A stretch of DNA of 55,545 bases from Marinobacter sp. (GTDB taxonomy: Bacteria > Pseudomonadota > Gammaproteobacteria > Pseudomonadales > Oleiphilaceae): contig JAKDUK010000009.1 in assembly GCA_030457765.1 (NCBI GenBank), forward strand, positions 1 to 55,545, read 5' to 3'. The notes beneath the pieces were generated by a model. The model was not told where the DNA came from. It searched no databases and worked only from the letters and a program-made list of their open reading frames with translations. Positions 27,713-38,949 of this stretch are shown one piece after another. The stretch's first letter is position 1. The number at the start of each line of letters is the position of its first letter. The position numbers and the translations under genes are program-made.

Positions 27713-29158
27713 TCACTCACCTGCAATCACTCCTGCTGCTGCCAACCGGGTCACTACACCGGCAATGTCGCCTGCGCCCTGTGTCATCAGGAGGTCTCCG
27801 TCCTGTAAAACGCTCTCAAGCAAGCTCTCGATTTCGCGGTTATCTTCGATAAATATCGGCTCAACCTGACCGCGCTGGCGTATGCTGCGGCACAGCGCCC
27901 TGCCATCTGCGCCTGGAATAGCGGCCTCGCCGGCGGAATAAACATCCATCAATAACAGACCATCAACTTCCGACAGAACCCGCACAAAGTCTTCATACAA
28001 ATCGCGGGTTCTGGAGAACCTGTGAGGCTGGTACAGCATCACCAGGCGCCTTCCGGGCCAGGCATCGTGAGCTGCGCGAATCACCGCTTCTACTTCAGTG
28101 GGGTGGTGACCATAATCATCAACCAGCGTGATCATGCCTTTCGGTGTCTGGTAGTCGCCATAAACCTGAAAACGACGACCAACACCCGCAAAAACTGCCA
28201 ACCCCTTACAAATCGCCTCGTCCGCAACGCCGTCATCGGTTGCTACGGCAATAGCGGCCAACGCATTGAGGACGTTGTGGCGCCCGGGCATTTTCAGTTC
28301 TACCGTCAGATCACTGCGGTCACCTGGACGCTTGACTAAAAAGTGAGTTCTCAGGCCGTCGGTGACTATGTTCTCGGCCCGATAATCAGCATCCGGGTTG
28401 TCGATGCCGTAGGTGATAATCGCCCGGGCAATCCGGGGAATAATCTCTTGCACATAACCATCATCCACACACATCACAGCCAGGCCGTAAAACGGTAGGT
28501 TATGGAGGAAATCCACAAACGTTTGCTTGAGTTTTTCAACGTCGCCGCCGTAGGTATCCATGTGGTCGGCTTCGATATTGGTTACCACCGAAATCGTTGG
28601 CGTGAGATGCAAGAAGGAGGCATCGCTCTCGTCCGCCTCAGCGACCAGATAGCGTGAGCCACCTAGCTTGGCATTGGTGCCTGCACTATTGAGCTTGCCG
28701 CCGATTACAAAAGTGGGGTCAAGCCCTGCCTCACCCAGCACCGAAGCAATCAGGCTGGTGGTTGTGGTTTTGCCATGGGTACCCGCTACCGCAATACCAT
28801 GGCGGTAGCGCATGACCTCAGCCAGCATCTCTGCCCGGGGCACAATAGGCACTCTGCGGCTGCGAGCTGAAGCTACTTCCGGGTTATCAGAGCTCACAGC
28901 GGAAGAAATCACGACCACATCGGCTTGCGCGCTGTTCTCTTCCCGGTGTCCAATCTGAACCTCAATACCCATAGCCTTGAGACGACCTGTGACCACACCT
29001 TCTTTCAGGTCTGATCCAGATACGTCATAACCCTGGTTTTTAAGGACTTCTGCAATGCCGCTCATGCCGGCGCCACCGATACCCACAAAATGAATGTGGC
29101 GAATTCGGCGCATTTCCGGTACTTGAAAAACAAGTGGCGGATTGGTTGTATCAGCCAT
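27713..29158 (-). CDS. murC: UDP-N-acetylmuramate--L-alanine ligase
   Basis: 481 residues. Adds L-Ala to UDP-MurNAc, first step of the stem peptide. [17 protein letters not shown] (UDP site), [19 protein letters not shown] (ATP loop), [44 protein letters not shown] and [17 protein letters not shown] lies 6 bases before the ATG, inside the murG end (8-bp overlap). Confidence 0.97.
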   Translation of the reverse strand: MADTTNPPLVFQVPEMRRIRHIHFVGIGGAGMSGIAEVLKNQGYDVSGSDLKEGVVTGRLKAMGIEVQIGHREENSAQADVVVISSAVSSDNPEVASARSRRVPIVPRAEMLAEVMRYRHGIAVAGTHGKTTTTSLIASVLGEAGLDPTFVIGGKLNSAGTNAKLGGSRYLVAEADESDASFLHLTPTISVVTNIEADHMDTYGGDVEKLKQTFVDFLHNLPFYGLAVMCVDDGYVQEIIPRIARAIITYGIDNPDADYRAENIVTDGLRTHFLVKRPGDRSDLTVELKMPGRHNVLNALAAIAVATDDGVADEAICKGLAVFAGVGRRFQVYGDYQTPKGMITLVDDYGHHPTEVEAVIRAAHDAWPGRRLVMLYQPHRFSRTRDLYEDFVRVLSEVDGLLLMDVYSAGEAAIPGADGRALCRSIRQRGQVEPIFIEDNREIESLLESVLQDGDLLMTQGAGDIAGVVTRLAAAGVIAGE

Positions 29159-30257
29159 TAACGGCCTCCAGACAATAATTCACGACCCGCTCCGTTGCAT
29201 CGGGGCGAGCCAACGTACGTGCAGCCTTGGCCATATCCATAACCCGGGCCCGATCCCTGGCGAGATCGCCCAGGGTTTCTGCCAGCACAGCCGGTGTCAG
29301 CTGCGACTGATGTATAAGCACGGCAGCCTTGGCACTCACCATTTGCTGGCCATTTTTCGTTTGGTGGTCATCTACAGCGTGAGGAAACGGTACCAAAACA
29401 GCACCAATCCCCGCGGCACACAACTCAGACACCGTCAGAGCCCCAGCGCGGCATAGCACAACGTCTGCCCAGCTGTAGGCTTCTGCCATGTCTTGTATAA
29501 ACGGCTCAACATTGGCTTCAATGCCATTTTGTTGGTAAGAGACCCGTGCATCCTCAATGTGTTTTTCACCACACTGATGGCGAACATGCGGCCGCTCCTG
29601 TTCAGGTAACATGGCCAGAGCTTCTGGCAACTGTTGATTGAAAACCTGGGCACCCAGGCTGCCACCTACAACCAGAACACGCAGCGCTGCGTTCTGTTCG
29701 TTCTGCCCACCCGCTCGCTCAGCCTGTCTTTGTTCCGGCGCCGGCAGATTTGCCAAATCTTCGCGTACCGGGTTACCGGTGCATCGAGTAACCACATCCG
29801 CACCAAAACTGTCCGGAAAGGCTTCCAATACCGCGGTTGCAAAGCGAACCAATATACGGTTGGTCATGCCGGCGATGGCATTCTGTTCATGGATTACCAG
29901 AGGCGTCTTTGTAAGCCAGGCGGCCACACCGCCAGGGCCAGTGACAAAGCCGCCCATACCAACCACGCAATCGGGGCGAATGCGACGCATAATGGTGAAG
30001 GCCTCACCCAGCGCCCGCATCAATCGGAACGGCGCCATGATCAATGCCAACTTGCCCTTGCCCCTAAGCCCAGAGATATGAATCAACGACAACGGAATGC
30101 CGGTGTCGCTAATCAACCTTTCCTCCATACCTCCAATGGCACCCAGCCAGTGCACTTCATGCCCCTGTGCTTCAAGCGCCCGAGCCGTTGCCAGCGCTGG
30201 AAACACATGGCCTCCGGTACCTCCGGCCATCATCAAAAACCGGCGCGACTCACTCAT
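29151..30257 (-). CDS. murG: UDP-N-acetylglucosamine--N-acetylmuramyl-(pentapeptide) pyrophosphoryl-undecaprenol GlcNAc transferase
   Basis: 368 residues from the ATG at 30257 ([23 protein letters not shown]), with GGAGGAG 6 bases upstream; the longer upstream frame lies inside ftsW. It turns lipid I into lipid II on the inner face of the membrane. Seen: first G-loop [23 protein letters not shown] (second G-loop area), [24 protein letters not shown] and the sugar-nucleotide site [16 protein letters not shown]. Confidence 0.97.
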   Translation of the reverse strand: MSESRRFLMMAGGTGGHVFPALATARALEAQGHEVHWLGAIGGMEERLISDTGIPLSLIHISGLRGKGKLALIMAPFRLMRALGEAFTIMRRIRPDCVVGMGGFVTGPGGVAAWLTKTPLVIHEQNAIAGMTNRILVRFATAVLEAFPDSFGADVVTRCTGNPVREDLANLPAPEQRQAERAGGQNEQNAALRVLVVGGSLGAQVFNQQLPEALAMLPEQERPHVRHQCGEKHIEDARVSYQQNGIEANVEPFIQDMAEAYSWADVVLCRAGALTVSELCAAGIGAVLVPFPHAVDDHQTKNGQQMVSAKAAVLIHQSQLTPAVLAETLGDLARDRARVMDMAKAARTLARPDATERVVNYCLEAVNG

Positions 30258-31452
30258 AACGCGCTCCTCCCCGCTTGCGAGGGGTGGTTTGTTCTGTCGC
30301 CTGTTTTTCTTTATCCAGCCGCTCCATTTCAATCCTGGCCAAAATACCAATACTCACGCAGCTGATCATCAAGCTGGATCCGCCGTAGCTCACCAACGGC
30401 AAGGTCAATCCTTTGGTGGGCAACAACCCGGTGCTAACCGCCATATTGATTCCTGCCTGCAGGCCAATCAGCAGGGTAACGCCGTAAGCAAAACAGGCTC
30501 CAAAGGGCATGCCGGCCTTCTCGGCGCGACGGGCAATTACAAAACCGGACACAACCAGAATTGTGAACAACCCCAGCACAAGCAGTGACCCCAACAACCC
30601 GAATTCTTCGGCAATAATCGCGAAAATAAAGTCTGTGTGGGCCTCAGGCAAAAAGAACAGTTTCTGTATTGAGTCGCCCAAGCCAACACCGGTCCATTCG
30701 CCGCGCCCGAATGCAATCAAAGATTGGGTTAGCTGGTAGCCGCTATCGAACTGATCCTTCCACGGATCGAGATAGCTCACTACGCGCTTCAGCCGGTAGG
30801 GTTGGGTCAGTATCAAAATTGCTCCAAGCACCACCAGCGTTGCGATCAGCGGTACAAACCGGCTAAGGCGCACGCCACTCAAAAAAATCATGCCCGCCGC
30901 AGCGGACACCAACACAACCGTGGCCCCGAAATCAGGCTGAATAACCAGCAACGCGGAAGCTACACCCAGAACCACCAGGGGCTTCAGAAAACCCGGCCAG
31001 GTATTGAGCAATTCGTCACGCCGACGCACCACATAGCCCGCCAGATAAGCTATCAAGCACAGCTTTGCAACTTCCGACACCTGCACGTTGAACAAGCCAA
31101 ACGGAATCCATCGGGTGGAGCCATTTACGGTGCGCCCCAACGGTGTCAGAACCAAAATCAATGCAAGCATCCCTATACCAAGCAGCAGCCAGCCACTGCG
31201 CTCCCACCAAGCCACCGGCACATTCACTGACACCAGAGCGAGCATGCAGCCCATAGCGGCAAACATGAGCTGACGAATCACGTAGTGATAACCATTACCC
31301 ATGGTTTCTACAGCCATATCCATGGAGGCCGACGAGATCATCACAATGCCGATAATCAGCAGCGCTACTGAGCTGAGTATCAGAGCGACTAAGGGCTGAA
31401 TGCCTCCCAGCCACTGAGTCCGAGCGGGTGCCATTGAGAGCCCTGTCTGCAT
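30250..31452 (-). CDS. ftsW: Lipid II polymerase / cell division protein FtsW (SEDS)
   Basis: 400 residues from the ATG at 31452 (MQTGLSMAPARTQW), preceded by GGAGGAG and sharing its A with the murD stop. About ten membrane segments. SEDS glycosyltransferase acting with FtsI at the septum. Seen: SASMDMAVETMGNGYHYVIRQL, RWIPFGLFNVQVSEVAKL, the large periplasmic loop with SLIAFGRGEWTGVGLGDSIQKLFFLPEAHTDFIFAIIAEE, and GLTLPLVSYGGSSLM. Confidence 0.96.
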   Translation of the reverse strand: MQTGLSMAPARTQWLGGIQPLVALILSSVALLIIGIVMISSASMDMAVETMGNGYHYVIRQLMFAAMGCMLALVSVNVPVAWWERSGWLLLGIGMLALILVLTPLGRTVNGSTRWIPFGLFNVQVSEVAKLCLIAYLAGYVVRRRDELLNTWPGFLKPLVVLGVASALLVIQPDFGATVVLVSAAAGMIFLSGVRLSRFVPLIATLVVLGAILILTQPYRLKRVVSYLDPWKDQFDSGYQLTQSLIAFGRGEWTGVGLGDSIQKLFFLPEAHTDFIFAIIAEEFGLLGSLLVLGLFTILVVSGFVIARRAEKAGMPFGACFAYGVTLLIGLQAGINMAVSTGLLPTKGLTLPLVSYGGSSLMISCVSIGILARIEMERLDKEKQATEQTTPRKRGGARYE

Positions 31453-32807
31453 CACAGCTCCTCCCCCAAAGACTGAACCAAGCCCCGGAACTGGTCGCCA
31501 CGGTCGCCATAGTCGCGGAACATATCGAAACTGGCACACGCCGGTGAAAACAGAACCCGGTCGCCTTCCAGCGCCAGCTCTGCCGATCTTTTTACCGCCT
31601 CAGCCAAGGTGGTGGCCGAATAGACAGAGGCGCCAGAACCTATAACTGCGGCAATGCGATCTGCATCACTACCGATCAGCACCACCGCCCGGCAACAAGC
31701 CATGATGGGTGCCGCCAGTTCAGAAAAATCTGCATCTTTGCCTTCACCACCGGCAATCAGCACCATTTTTCCGCCGCCCTCTGGCGCCAGGCTTTTTATA
31801 GCTGCAATACAAGCCCCTACATTGGTACCCTTGGAATCGTTGATATAATCAACAGCACCCAACCTGCGCACGAACTCACACCTGTGTGGTAGCCCACCAA
31901 ACGTTTGAGCAGCCGCCAGCATGGCATCCATTGGTAGCCCGGCTGCGTGGCCCAGCGCCAGCGCAGCCATCACATTACTGAGGTTGTGCCATCCCAGCAG
32001 TTTCAGCTCGCGGGTATTCAAAATGCTATCAAACCCGAAGGTTAACCAGAGGCCTTGGTCGTCTTCCCGGGTGCTAAAGGTATCCGGGTTAACACGATGG
32101 AACCCGAAACAGAGAAACCGCAGGTTATCCCGTTCCATCGGCATACTCAGCGCGTCGTCGAGATTCACAATAGCGTTCTGACAACCCCGGAAAACTCGCT
32201 GCTTGGCCTGAAAATAAGCCATCTTATCCGGATAGCGATCCAGGTGATCGTCACTGACATTTAGTACTGTGGCCGCCAGCGCATTCAGCTCTGAGGTAGT
32301 TTCCAGTTGAAAACTGGAAAGCTCGAGCACGTACAGTTCGGCATCTCGGCCCAGCAAATCCAGTGCCGGGGTGCCAATATTCCCACCCACTTCCACTCGG
32401 CGGCCATCTGCGCGAGCCATGTCGCCCACCAGACTGGTGACGGTCGTTTTGCCGTTAGAGCCAGTTATGGCAACAATCGGCGCGTCAGCCGCTTCGGCAA
32501 ACAAATCGATATCTCCGCGAATGCGTGCGCCCTGGTCAGCAGCATAAGCAATGGCCGGTTCGGCGATACTGATACCCGGGCTTACGATCAACTCGCTAAA
32601 GCCGGCAAACTGCTTTCTATCAAACTGGCCGAGATACACGGGTATATCTGGGTATTCGGCACGCAGGTCATTCAGGCACGGGGGCGCTTCGCGGCTATCG
32701 GCCACCGCAAACTCCCTACCCTGTGCAAACAGATAGCGCACGCAGGAGAGCCCGGTTTTACCGAGCCCCACTACCAATGTGCGACGATCTGACGTGATGA
32801 CACTCAT
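31452..32807 (-). CDS. murD: UDP-N-acetylmuramoyl-L-alanine--D-glutamate ligase
   Basis: 451 residues. Adds D-Glu to UDP-MurNAc-L-Ala. LVVGLGKTGLSCVRYLF, ITGSNGKTTVTSLVGDMA (ATP loop), VLELSSFQLETT, LNVSDDHLDRYP, FVRRLGAVDYINDSKGTN and LLFSPACASFDMF-like LFSPACASFDMFRDYGDRGD are all in place. It starts 15 bp after mraY. Confidence 0.97.
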   Translation of the reverse strand: MSVITSDRRTLVVGLGKTGLSCVRYLFAQGREFAVADSREAPPCLNDLRAEYPDIPVYLGQFDRKQFAGFSELIVSPGISIAEPAIAYAADQGARIRGDIDLFAEAADAPIVAITGSNGKTTVTSLVGDMARADGRRVEVGGNIGTPALDLLGRDAELYVLELSSFQLETTSELNALAATVLNVSDDHLDRYPDKMAYFQAKQRVFRGCQNAIVNLDDALSMPMERDNLRFLCFGFHRVNPDTFSTREDDQGLWLTFGFDSILNTRELKLLGWHNLSNVMAALALGHAAGLPMDAMLAAAQTFGGLPHRCEFVRRLGAVDYINDSKGTNVGACIAAIKSLAPEGGGKMVLIAGGEGKDADFSELAAPIMACCRAVVLIGSDADRIAAVIGSGASVYSATTLAEAVKRSAELALEGDRVLFSPACASFDMFRDYGDRGDQFRGLVQSLGEEL

Positions 32808-32822
32808 AATGCGTTCGATTTC

Positions 32823-33908
32823 CTATCGTAGTTTCAGACTGGCCAGGCCAATCAGAACAAGAACCACGGTGATAACCCAGAAGCGCACAATCACACGCGG
32901 CTCGGGCCAACCCTTGAGTTCAAAATGGTGGTGCAGCGGCGCCATCCGGAATATCCGACGGCCAGTCAGCCTGAATGAAGCTACTTGCAAGATCACCGAG
33001 ACTGTTTCCATCACGAACACGCCGCCCATGATGAAAAGAATGATTTCCTGCCGCACGATTACCGCGACCACACCCAGCGCTGCACCCAGGGCGAGGGCAC
33101 CCACATCGCCCATAAAAACCTGAGCGGGATAGGTGTTAAACCATAGAAAGCCAAGGCCGGCGCCGACCAAGGCCCCGCAAAAAACAATAAGCTCGCCGGT
33201 ACCGGGCAAGTGTGGAATCAACAAGTAATTGGCAAATTGAACGTTGCCAGACACATAAGCGAAAATACCCAAGGCACCGGCGACCATAACGGTAGGCATT
33301 ATCGCCAAACCATCCAGACCGTCCGTTAGGTTGACCGCATTGCTGCTGCCAACGATCACAAAATACGTCAGCAAAACGAAAAGCACCGGCCCAAGGGTCA
33401 GTGACACGTTTTTCACAAATGGCAGATACAGGGATGTCTCCTGAGGCAATGCAGAACTGAAATACAGCGCGATGGCTGCTGCGGCACCAATCACTGATTG
33501 CCAGAAATACTTCCAGCGCCCGGGTAGCCCGCGAGGATTGCGCTCAACAACCTTGCGAAAGTCATCCACCCAGCCTATTGCACCAAACAACAGAGTCACC
33601 AGCAGGGTTACCCATATATAGCGGTTGGTCAGGTCTGCCCACAGCAGGGTGCTGATACCTATAGCCACCAAAATCAACGCGCCCCCCATGGTAGGCGTGC
33701 CGGCCTTGCTGAGATGTGTTTGCGGTCCGTCGTCGCGAACGGCCTGGCCGATCTGATACTGGCTCAGCTTTCGAATCATCAGCGGGCCAATAAACAACGA
33801 AATCAACAAAGCCGTGAGTACCCCCAATATCCCACGCAGAGTCAGGTACTGAAACACCGTCAGCGCGGAAAAATATTCTGATAAAACCCCTGTTAGCCAG
33901 AGAAGCAT
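32823..33908 (-). CDS. mraY: Phospho-N-acetylmuramoyl-pentapeptide transferase
   Basis: 361 residues, ten membrane segments, matching the family's usual 360. It makes lipid I from UDP-MurNAc-pentapeptide and undecaprenyl phosphate. Motifs: [29 protein letters not shown] (Asp pair), [14 protein letters not shown] (catalytic region), [10 protein letters not shown] and [15 protein letters not shown]. The start overlaps murF by 16 bp. Confidence 0.97.
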   Translation of the reverse strand: MLLWLTGVLSEYFSALTVFQYLTLRGILGVLTALLISLFIGPLMIRKLSQYQIGQAVRDDGPQTHLSKAGTPTMGGALILVAIGISTLLWADLTNRYIWVTLLVTLLFGAIGWVDDFRKVVERNPRGLPGRWKYFWQSVIGAAAAIALYFSSALPQETSLYLPFVKNVSLTLGPVLFVLLTYFVIVGSSNAVNLTDGLDGLAIMPTVMVAGALGIFAYVSGNVQFANYLLIPHLPGTGELIVFCGALVGAGLGFLWFNTYPAQVFMGDVGALALGAALGVVAVIVRQEIILFIMGGVFVMETVSVILQVASFRLTGRRIFRMAPLHHHFELKGWPEPRVIVRFWVITVVLVLIGLASLKLR

Positions 33909-35284
33909 GCGCTATTCACCTTGTTTTTAATCTCTTCCACCACGAAGTCCATGGCGGAGCTTCTGGACCCTTTTACCAGCACAGTCATCGGTGGTTCGTT
34001 GGCACAAACGATAGCCTCCGCGGCCTCGCCGTGTGTTTGATACATTTCGGTTGCCTCACCAAAACCCTCTGCATAACCTTCACAGCCAGCACCTACCGTT
34101 AACAGGCGATCGATTCTAAGATCCCAGGCCAGAGCCCCTACCTCGCGGTGCAGCTCATAGGCAGCCGGGCCTAGTTCGCCCATAGCGCCGAATATAGCAA
34201 TGCGTGTGCCGTCACGAGTTACGAGGACTCTCAACGCTGCTTCCATGGAGGCAGGGTTGGCGTTGTAACTGTCATCAATGATCGACAATTCCCCTGGCAG
34301 ATTGATCTCCTGCAACCGACCTGGAATGGACTCCATACACGCCAATCCGTCGGTAATGGCAATGTCTGTCGCACCCAGCTCACGAGTTGCTGCAATAGCA
34401 AGTAGAGTATTGGTAACGTTGTGATCACCCTCCAGCAGCAGCGTAATTGCACAAGACCAGCCGTCAGGGCCGCTTATCACAACTTCCGAGTTTTGAACGT
34501 GTGGTTTTTCGATGACAGTTTTGTAGTCAGCGGCTGGGTGACCATAACGGCTCACGCTCACAACCCGGCGGTCACCAGCGCGGTCCATCCATCGCTCAAA
34601 CGCGGGGTCATCACGATTCAAGACCACCAAACCGCCTTCGGCCACGCCTTCAATAATTTCACCTTTGGCCTGCACGATATTTTCGTAGCTGCCAAAGCCT
34701 GCCAGGTGTGCCTCACCCGCGTTTGTAAGAATCACAACTTGTGGCTTTGCGACGGCGACGGTGTGGGCAATTTCGCCCAGTCCACTGGCGCCAAGTTCAA
34801 TAACGCCGTACTGGTGCGTTGGCTCTAAACCGAACAGCGTTAAGGGCACGCCAATATGATTATTCAAGTTACCTTGAGTCGCCAAGGTATTCCCCATGCG
34901 AACCAGGATGGCCGTACTCATTTCTTTAACTGTGGTTTTGCCGCTGCTGCCGGTTATCGCAATCAGTTTTGCATCACTCTGGGCGCGATTACCTGCCGCC
35001 AGACCAGCCAGGGCCTCAACTGTATTGGTAACCACCAACTGAGGTATATCGACAGCGGCATCAAATGTGTCAACAACCGCGGCGCAGGCCCCAAGTTCTT
35101 GGGCGGCCTGCAAAAAATTGTGGCCATCAAAGTTTTCACCACGCAGAGCAACAAATAAATCGCCCGCCCTCAAAGCGCGCGTATCGGTAGACACAGCTGC
35201 ATATTGGGTAACATCCAACCCCTCGGATGTACAAAGCGCACCGCTAAACTGCACAGCCTGGGCGAGGGAGAAAGTGCCTATCAC
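33893..35284 (-). CDS. murF: UDP-N-acetylmuramoyl-tripeptide--D-alanyl-D-alanine ligase
   Basis: 463 residues. Adds the D-Ala-D-Ala made by Ddl[37 protein letters not shown] (ATP loop), [52 protein letters not shown] and [16 protein letters not shown] [14 protein letters not shown] are visible. Start and the murE stop overlap as ATGA. Confidence 0.96.
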   Translation of the reverse strand: MIGTFSLAQAVQFSGALCTSEGLDVTQYAAVSTDTRALRAGDLFVALRGENFDGHNFLQAAQELGACAAVVDTFDAAVDIPQLVVTNTVEALAGLAAGNRAQSDAKLIAITGSSGKTTVKEMSTAILVRMGNTLATQGNLNNHIGVPLTLFGLEPTHQYGVIELGASGLGEIAHTVAVAKPQVVILTNAGEAHLAGFGSYENIVQAKGEIIEGVAEGGLVVLNRDDPAFERWMDRAGDRRVVSVSRYGHPAADYKTVIEKPHVQNSEVVISGPDGWSCAITLLLEGDHNVTNTLLAIAATRELGATDIAITDGLACMESIPGRLQEINLPGELSIIDDSYNANPASMEAALRVLVTRDGTRIAIFGAMGELGPAAYELHREVGALAWDLRIDRLLTVGAGCEGYAEGFGEATEMYQTHGEAAEAIVCANEPPMTVLVKGSRSSAMDFVVEEIKNKVNSACFSG

Positions 35285-36765
35285 GCCGCACCTCCTTCAA
35301 GCTTCAGCATCTGTCTAACCTGAGCGGCATCGCTGAACGGTAATTTATTGCCCGCAACTTCCTGCCAGCACTCGTGGCCTTTCCCTGCAACAAGAACCAG
35401 ATCGTCTGATTTGGCCATACTGATGGCGGTGCGAATTGCCTCGGCACGGTCATGAATCACCGTAGCCGAATCCCCGACCGAAATGCCCGCAAGAATGTTC
35501 TGCACTATGTCCTCGGGATTTTCTGTACGTGGATTATCATCGGTAACGATGATCACATCCGCACATTTTTGCGCTTCCTTCGCCATGTCAGGGCGTTTGC
35601 CGCTGTCGCGATCGCCACCGCAACCAAACACGCAAATCAAACGACCGGTTACGTGCGGCCGCAGCGCAGCCAGAGCATTTGCCAGGGCATCTGGTGTGTG
35701 CGCATAGTCAACGACCGCGCGAACGCCATTTGCGCCACAAAAGCGTTCGAGCCGGCCCGGCGGCGAAACCAATTGTGTCGTAGCCTTCTGCACTTGCTCT
35801 ACTGTCACGCCCAACGTTAAAGCCGTGGCAGTCGCAGCGAGCAAGTTGCTAGCGTTAAAGTTACCCATAAGGGGCGCAGACAGCCCAAACTCGCCCCATT
35901 CGCCATCAACCACTGCATAAAAGCCCTCATCGGTGGGCTGAAAGTCTTTTAGCCACAGCTCTGTCTGGGATTCATGGCGGCTGTATCGAATACGGTCACA
36001 CTTGCCATCAAGGTTTTCGTATAGTTGACGCCCAAAAGGGTCGTCAAAATTGATGACCGAAAAATGCACATCTTCGCGTTCAAACAGGCGCGCTTTGGCG
36101 GCACCATATGCCTCCATCGAACCGTGATAATCCAAGTGGTCGCGCGTTAGGTTGGTAAAGATTGCCCCGGTTATGGTCAGACCATCCACACGACCCTGAT
36201 CCAGCCCATGTGAGGACACCTCCATGGCAGCCGCTCGACCGCCCTTGGCAAGCATTCCCGACAGCGCTCGATTAATCTGAACCACATCAGGCGTGGTGTG
36301 AGAGGCCGCCTGCAAGTCTCCGGGCATGCCATAGCCCAGCGTTCCCATAACACCACAAGGCATTCCCGCATGACCTAACAACTGGGCCACATAATGGCTA
36401 ACAGAGGTTTTACCGTTGGTACCCGTAACGCCTATTAACCGGAGCCGGCGAGATGGGTGCTCATAAAATCGCGCAGCAATTCTGCCTAGCAGTTGCCGCA
36501 ACCCCATAACAGGTACAATGAGCGCCCCCTGATACTCCCTGCACTCCAGCCGGCTTTCCGACTCAAGAAGCACAACGGTAGCGCCTGCAGCTATGGCCAT
36601 TTCTACGTAATAATCAGCCGGTGTTGCAACACCGGCAAGCGCAACAAAAGCATCGCCAGAACCAATGTCACGGCTGTCGGTTTGCAGCCCGTGAATGGTT
36701 ACATCAAAGACCGAAGGCACAGGCACAATGCCCTGCAACAAGGTGCTAAGAGATGTTATGCACAT
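35281..36765 (-). CDS. murE: UDP-N-acetylmuramoyl-L-alanyl-D-glutamate--2,6-diaminopimelate ligase
   Basis: 494 residues from the ATG at 36765 (MCITSLSTLLQG); the longer frame starts inside ftsI. Adds the third residue of the stem peptide. ATP loop GVTGTNGKTSVSHYVAQLL, EVSSHGLDQGRVDG, TNLTRDHLDYHG, VVDYAHTPDALANAL and the amino-acid-selecting DNPRTENP. The DNPR motif is the mark of meso-diaminopimelate ligases rather than Lys-adding ones. Four bp after ftsI, with GAGGAT before the start. Confidence 0.97.
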   Translation of the reverse strand: MCITSLSTLLQGIVPVPSVFDVTIHGLQTDSRDIGSGDAFVALAGVATPADYYVEMAIAAGATVVLLESESRLECREYQGALIVPVMGLRQLLGRIAARFYEHPSRRLRLIGVTGTNGKTSVSHYVAQLLGHAGMPCGVMGTLGYGMPGDLQAASHTTPDVVQINRALSGMLAKGGRAAAMEVSSHGLDQGRVDGLTITGAIFTNLTRDHLDYHGSMEAYGAAKARLFEREDVHFSVINFDDPFGRQLYENLDGKCDRIRYSRHESQTELWLKDFQPTDEGFYAVVDGEWGEFGLSAPLMGNFNASNLLAATATALTLGVTVEQVQKATTQLVSPPGRLERFCGANGVRAVVDYAHTPDALANALAALRPHVTGRLICVFGCGGDRDSGKRPDMAKEAQKCADVIIVTDDNPRTENPEDIVQNILAGISVGDSATVIHDRAEAIRTAISMAKSDDLVLVAGKGHECWQEVAGNKLPFSDAAQVRQMLKLEGGAA

Positions 36766-36769
36766 AGGC

Positions 36770-38509
36770 TTATCCTCTTTCCCCTGTTTTTTCCGCTCGC
36801 AGGCCGGCGGTGCCAACTTCTAGCTCGGGTTTCACGTTCAACAGACGAAGCGCGTCACTCATTACCCTTGAAAACACCGGTGCAGCCACTTCGCCGCCGT
36901 AATATTCCCCCGATTGTGGTGCGTCTACTGCTACAACCGTTACAATTTTTGGATTATCAATGGGTGCCATTCCGGCAAAAATTGCCTTGTACTGGCTGTC
37001 TTCGTAGCCCTGAGCTCCCACCAGGTGAACCGTTCCTGTTTTACCTCCCGCACTGTAAAAACCAGGTTGGGCTCGCTTGCCTGTTCCGCGGGAAACTGCC
37101 TCGCCTAGCATGTTGCGCACATCCTGCGTCACTTTTTCTGACAGTACGCGTTGGCCAACCGGCTTGTTACCGAGCTTCATCAGGCTAAGGGGATACCGTA
37201 TGCCACCATTGGCAATAACCATGTAGGCCTGGGCTAGCTGAAGGGCATTGACGCTCATGCCATAACCGTAGGAAAGCGTGGCCTCTTCCACAGGGCGCCA
37301 CTTGGGCGGTGCTGGCAGCACACCGACAGCCTCGCCCGGAAAGCCAACACCTGTTGGCTGCCCAAGACCAAGTCGCGCATAAAGATTGCGGATGGTTTCT
37401 CCACCCAGGTCTGTAGCAATCCTGCTGATACCGACGTTACTGGACTTAACAATAATATCGGTCAGACTCATAACCCCGTAATTGCGGTGATCACGAATCG
37501 TAAACCGGCCGAAGCGGCGATAGCCGGGCGATGTATCAATTGTTTGCTTCGCTGTGTATTGACCAGACTCCAACGCTGCCGCCATGGTGATCGGCTTCAT
37601 GGTCGAACCCGGCTCAAACAGATCGGTAATGGCTTTATTGCGGAGATTTTCCGGCTTCAATTGGCTACGATCGTTCGGGTTATACGAGCCTTGATTCACC
37701 ATGGCCAAAACCTCGCCGGTACTCACATCCAGCATAACGAGGGTTCCGCCACGAGCGTTGTGAGCGCCAACTACGGCTTTCAACTCACGGTAGGCCAGGT
37801 ACTGCAGACGTAAATCAATGCTCAACTCAAGGTTTTTACCCGGGCTGGCATCTCGAATAAGCGTAAGATCCTTGATCACGCGCCCGCGATTATCTTTCAG
37901 CACACGCTTGCGACCAGATTCGCCAGACAGCCATTCGTTGTACGCCAACTCCATGCCTTCCTGGCCGCGCTCATCGATGTTGGTAAACCCGACAACATGG
38001 GCCGTTACTTCGCCAGCCGGATAATAACGGCGGTACTCTTGGCGTGTATAAACACCCGGTATATCCAGGCTCATCACCTTGGTGGCCAACCCTGGCTGAA
38101 TCTTTCGGCGCAGGTAAATAAACTCACGACCTGCATAGGTGGCCAAGCGCTCACGCAGCCTTGCCTCCCCTATATCCAACAATCGTGCCAGGTTAGTTAA
38201 GCGCGGTTCGTCAGGATCAGTCTCAGAGGGATTGGCCCAAAGCGTTTGCACCGGCGTACTCACGGCCAGCGGTTCACCATATCGATCCGTAACCACACCC
38301 CGGTGCGCATCGATAGCCTCTACACGAATAGTGCGAACATCGCCCTGCTTGCGCAGAAAATCATTATCGACAACCTGCAGATCTACCAAACGCCAGCCAA
38401 GTGCCAGCACAACCATCAGGAATACGCCCAGCACAGAGCCAAAGCGCCAGGCTTTCAAGCCTGACGCCACTTTTTGACTCAATGTTCTTGCTGATCCCTG
38501 ATTAGACAA
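36770..38509 (-). CDS. ftsI: Septal transpeptidase, penicillin-binding protein 3
   Basis: 579 residues, class B PBP. One membrane segment (about 22-41), N-terminal dimerisation domain, then the transpeptidase domain with the active-site SxxK at S302-K305 (GSTMKPI), KSSNVGI (SxN) and GGKTGTVHL (KTG). It cross-links septal peptidoglycan with FtsW. The start appears to be TTG (AGGGTGA 5 bases upstream); no ATG or better-placed alternative is near. 33 bp after ftsL. Confidence 0.96.
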   Translation of the reverse strand: MSNQGSARTLSQKVASGLKAWRFGSVLGVFLMVVLALGWRLVDLQVVDNDFLRKQGDVRTIRVEAIDAHRGVVTDRYGEPLAVSTPVQTLWANPSETDPDEPRLTNLARLLDIGEARLRERLATYAGREFIYLRRKIQPGLATKVMSLDIPGVYTRQEYRRYYPAGEVTAHVVGFTNIDERGQEGMELAYNEWLSGESGRKRVLKDNRGRVIKDLTLIRDASPGKNLELSIDLRLQYLAYRELKAVVGAHNARGGTLVMLDVSTGEVLAMVNQGSYNPNDRSQLKPENLRNKAITDLFEPGSTMKPITMAAALESGQYTAKQTIDTSPGYRRFGRFTIRDHRNYGVMSLTDIIVKSSNVGISRIATDLGGETIRNLYARLGLGQPTGVGFPGEAVGVLPAPPKWRPVEEATLSYGYGMSVNALQLAQAYMVIANGGIRYPLSLMKLGNKPVGQRVLSEKVTQDVRNMLGEAVSRGTGKRAQPGFYSAGGKTGTVHLVGAQGYEDSQYKAIFAGMAPIDNPKIVTVVAVDAPQSGEYYGGEVAAPVFSRVMSDALRLLNVKPELEVGTAGLRAEKTGERG

Positions 38510-38542
38510 TCAGATCACCCTGCAGTTTATTGTCATCGTGAA

Positions 38543-38947
38543 TTACCTGGCCGCCAACGGGGTCATCAAGGGCACCAAAACAATATCCTGGCGCCCGGGG
38601 ACAACCATGCCAAAACGCTCAGCAGCAAGCTTCTCTACCCGGCCATGACCTCCCAGTGCACTTTGCTCCAAAAGCAATTGACTCCATTCGGCTTGAAAAC
38701 TGTCACGCTCGGCCTGCAGCTGCGACAGCGTATTGAACAATTCGCGATTCTCGTGGGCACTAACTACAACACCAATAGATGAACCGACCAGCAGCACCGC
38801 AAGGGCCAGAGAGACCAACACTCGTTTCTGCCGCGAAGCATCGAACACTCGCCGCGAAATCCGGACGGCCGCAACAACGCCTTCGCGAACCTTTTCTTTA
38901 TTCAACCTGGCCGGCTTGACCGTCGGCTCTATGGCTACTGCGCCCAT
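38543..38947 (-). CDS. ftsL: Cell division protein FtsL
   Basis: 134 residues: cytoplasmic basic N-terminus (1-42), one membrane helix (VLVSLALAVLLVGSSIGVVVSA, about 43-64), then a periplasmic coiled coil (HENRELFNTLSQLQAERDSFQAEWSQLLLEQSAL) and the short conserved end VEKLAAERFGMVVPG. It forms the FtsQBL regulatory complex. Sequence conservation of FtsL is low, but position between rsmH and ftsI is decisive. Two bp after rsmH. Confidence 0.93.
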   Translation of the reverse strand: MGAVAIEPTVKPARLNKEKVREGVVAAVRISRRVFDASRQKRVLVSLALAVLLVGSSIGVVVSAHENRELFNTLSQLQAERDSFQAEWSQLLLEQSALGGHGRVEKLAAERFGMVVPGRQDIVLVPLMTPLAAR

Positions 38948-38949
38948 AA

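Noticed and set aside
29634..30365. 243-codon open frame on the plus strand inside murG/ftsW
   Set aside because: Entirely antisense to conserved murG and ftsW, with no ribosome site and no recognisable domain; a shadow of GC-biased codon use.
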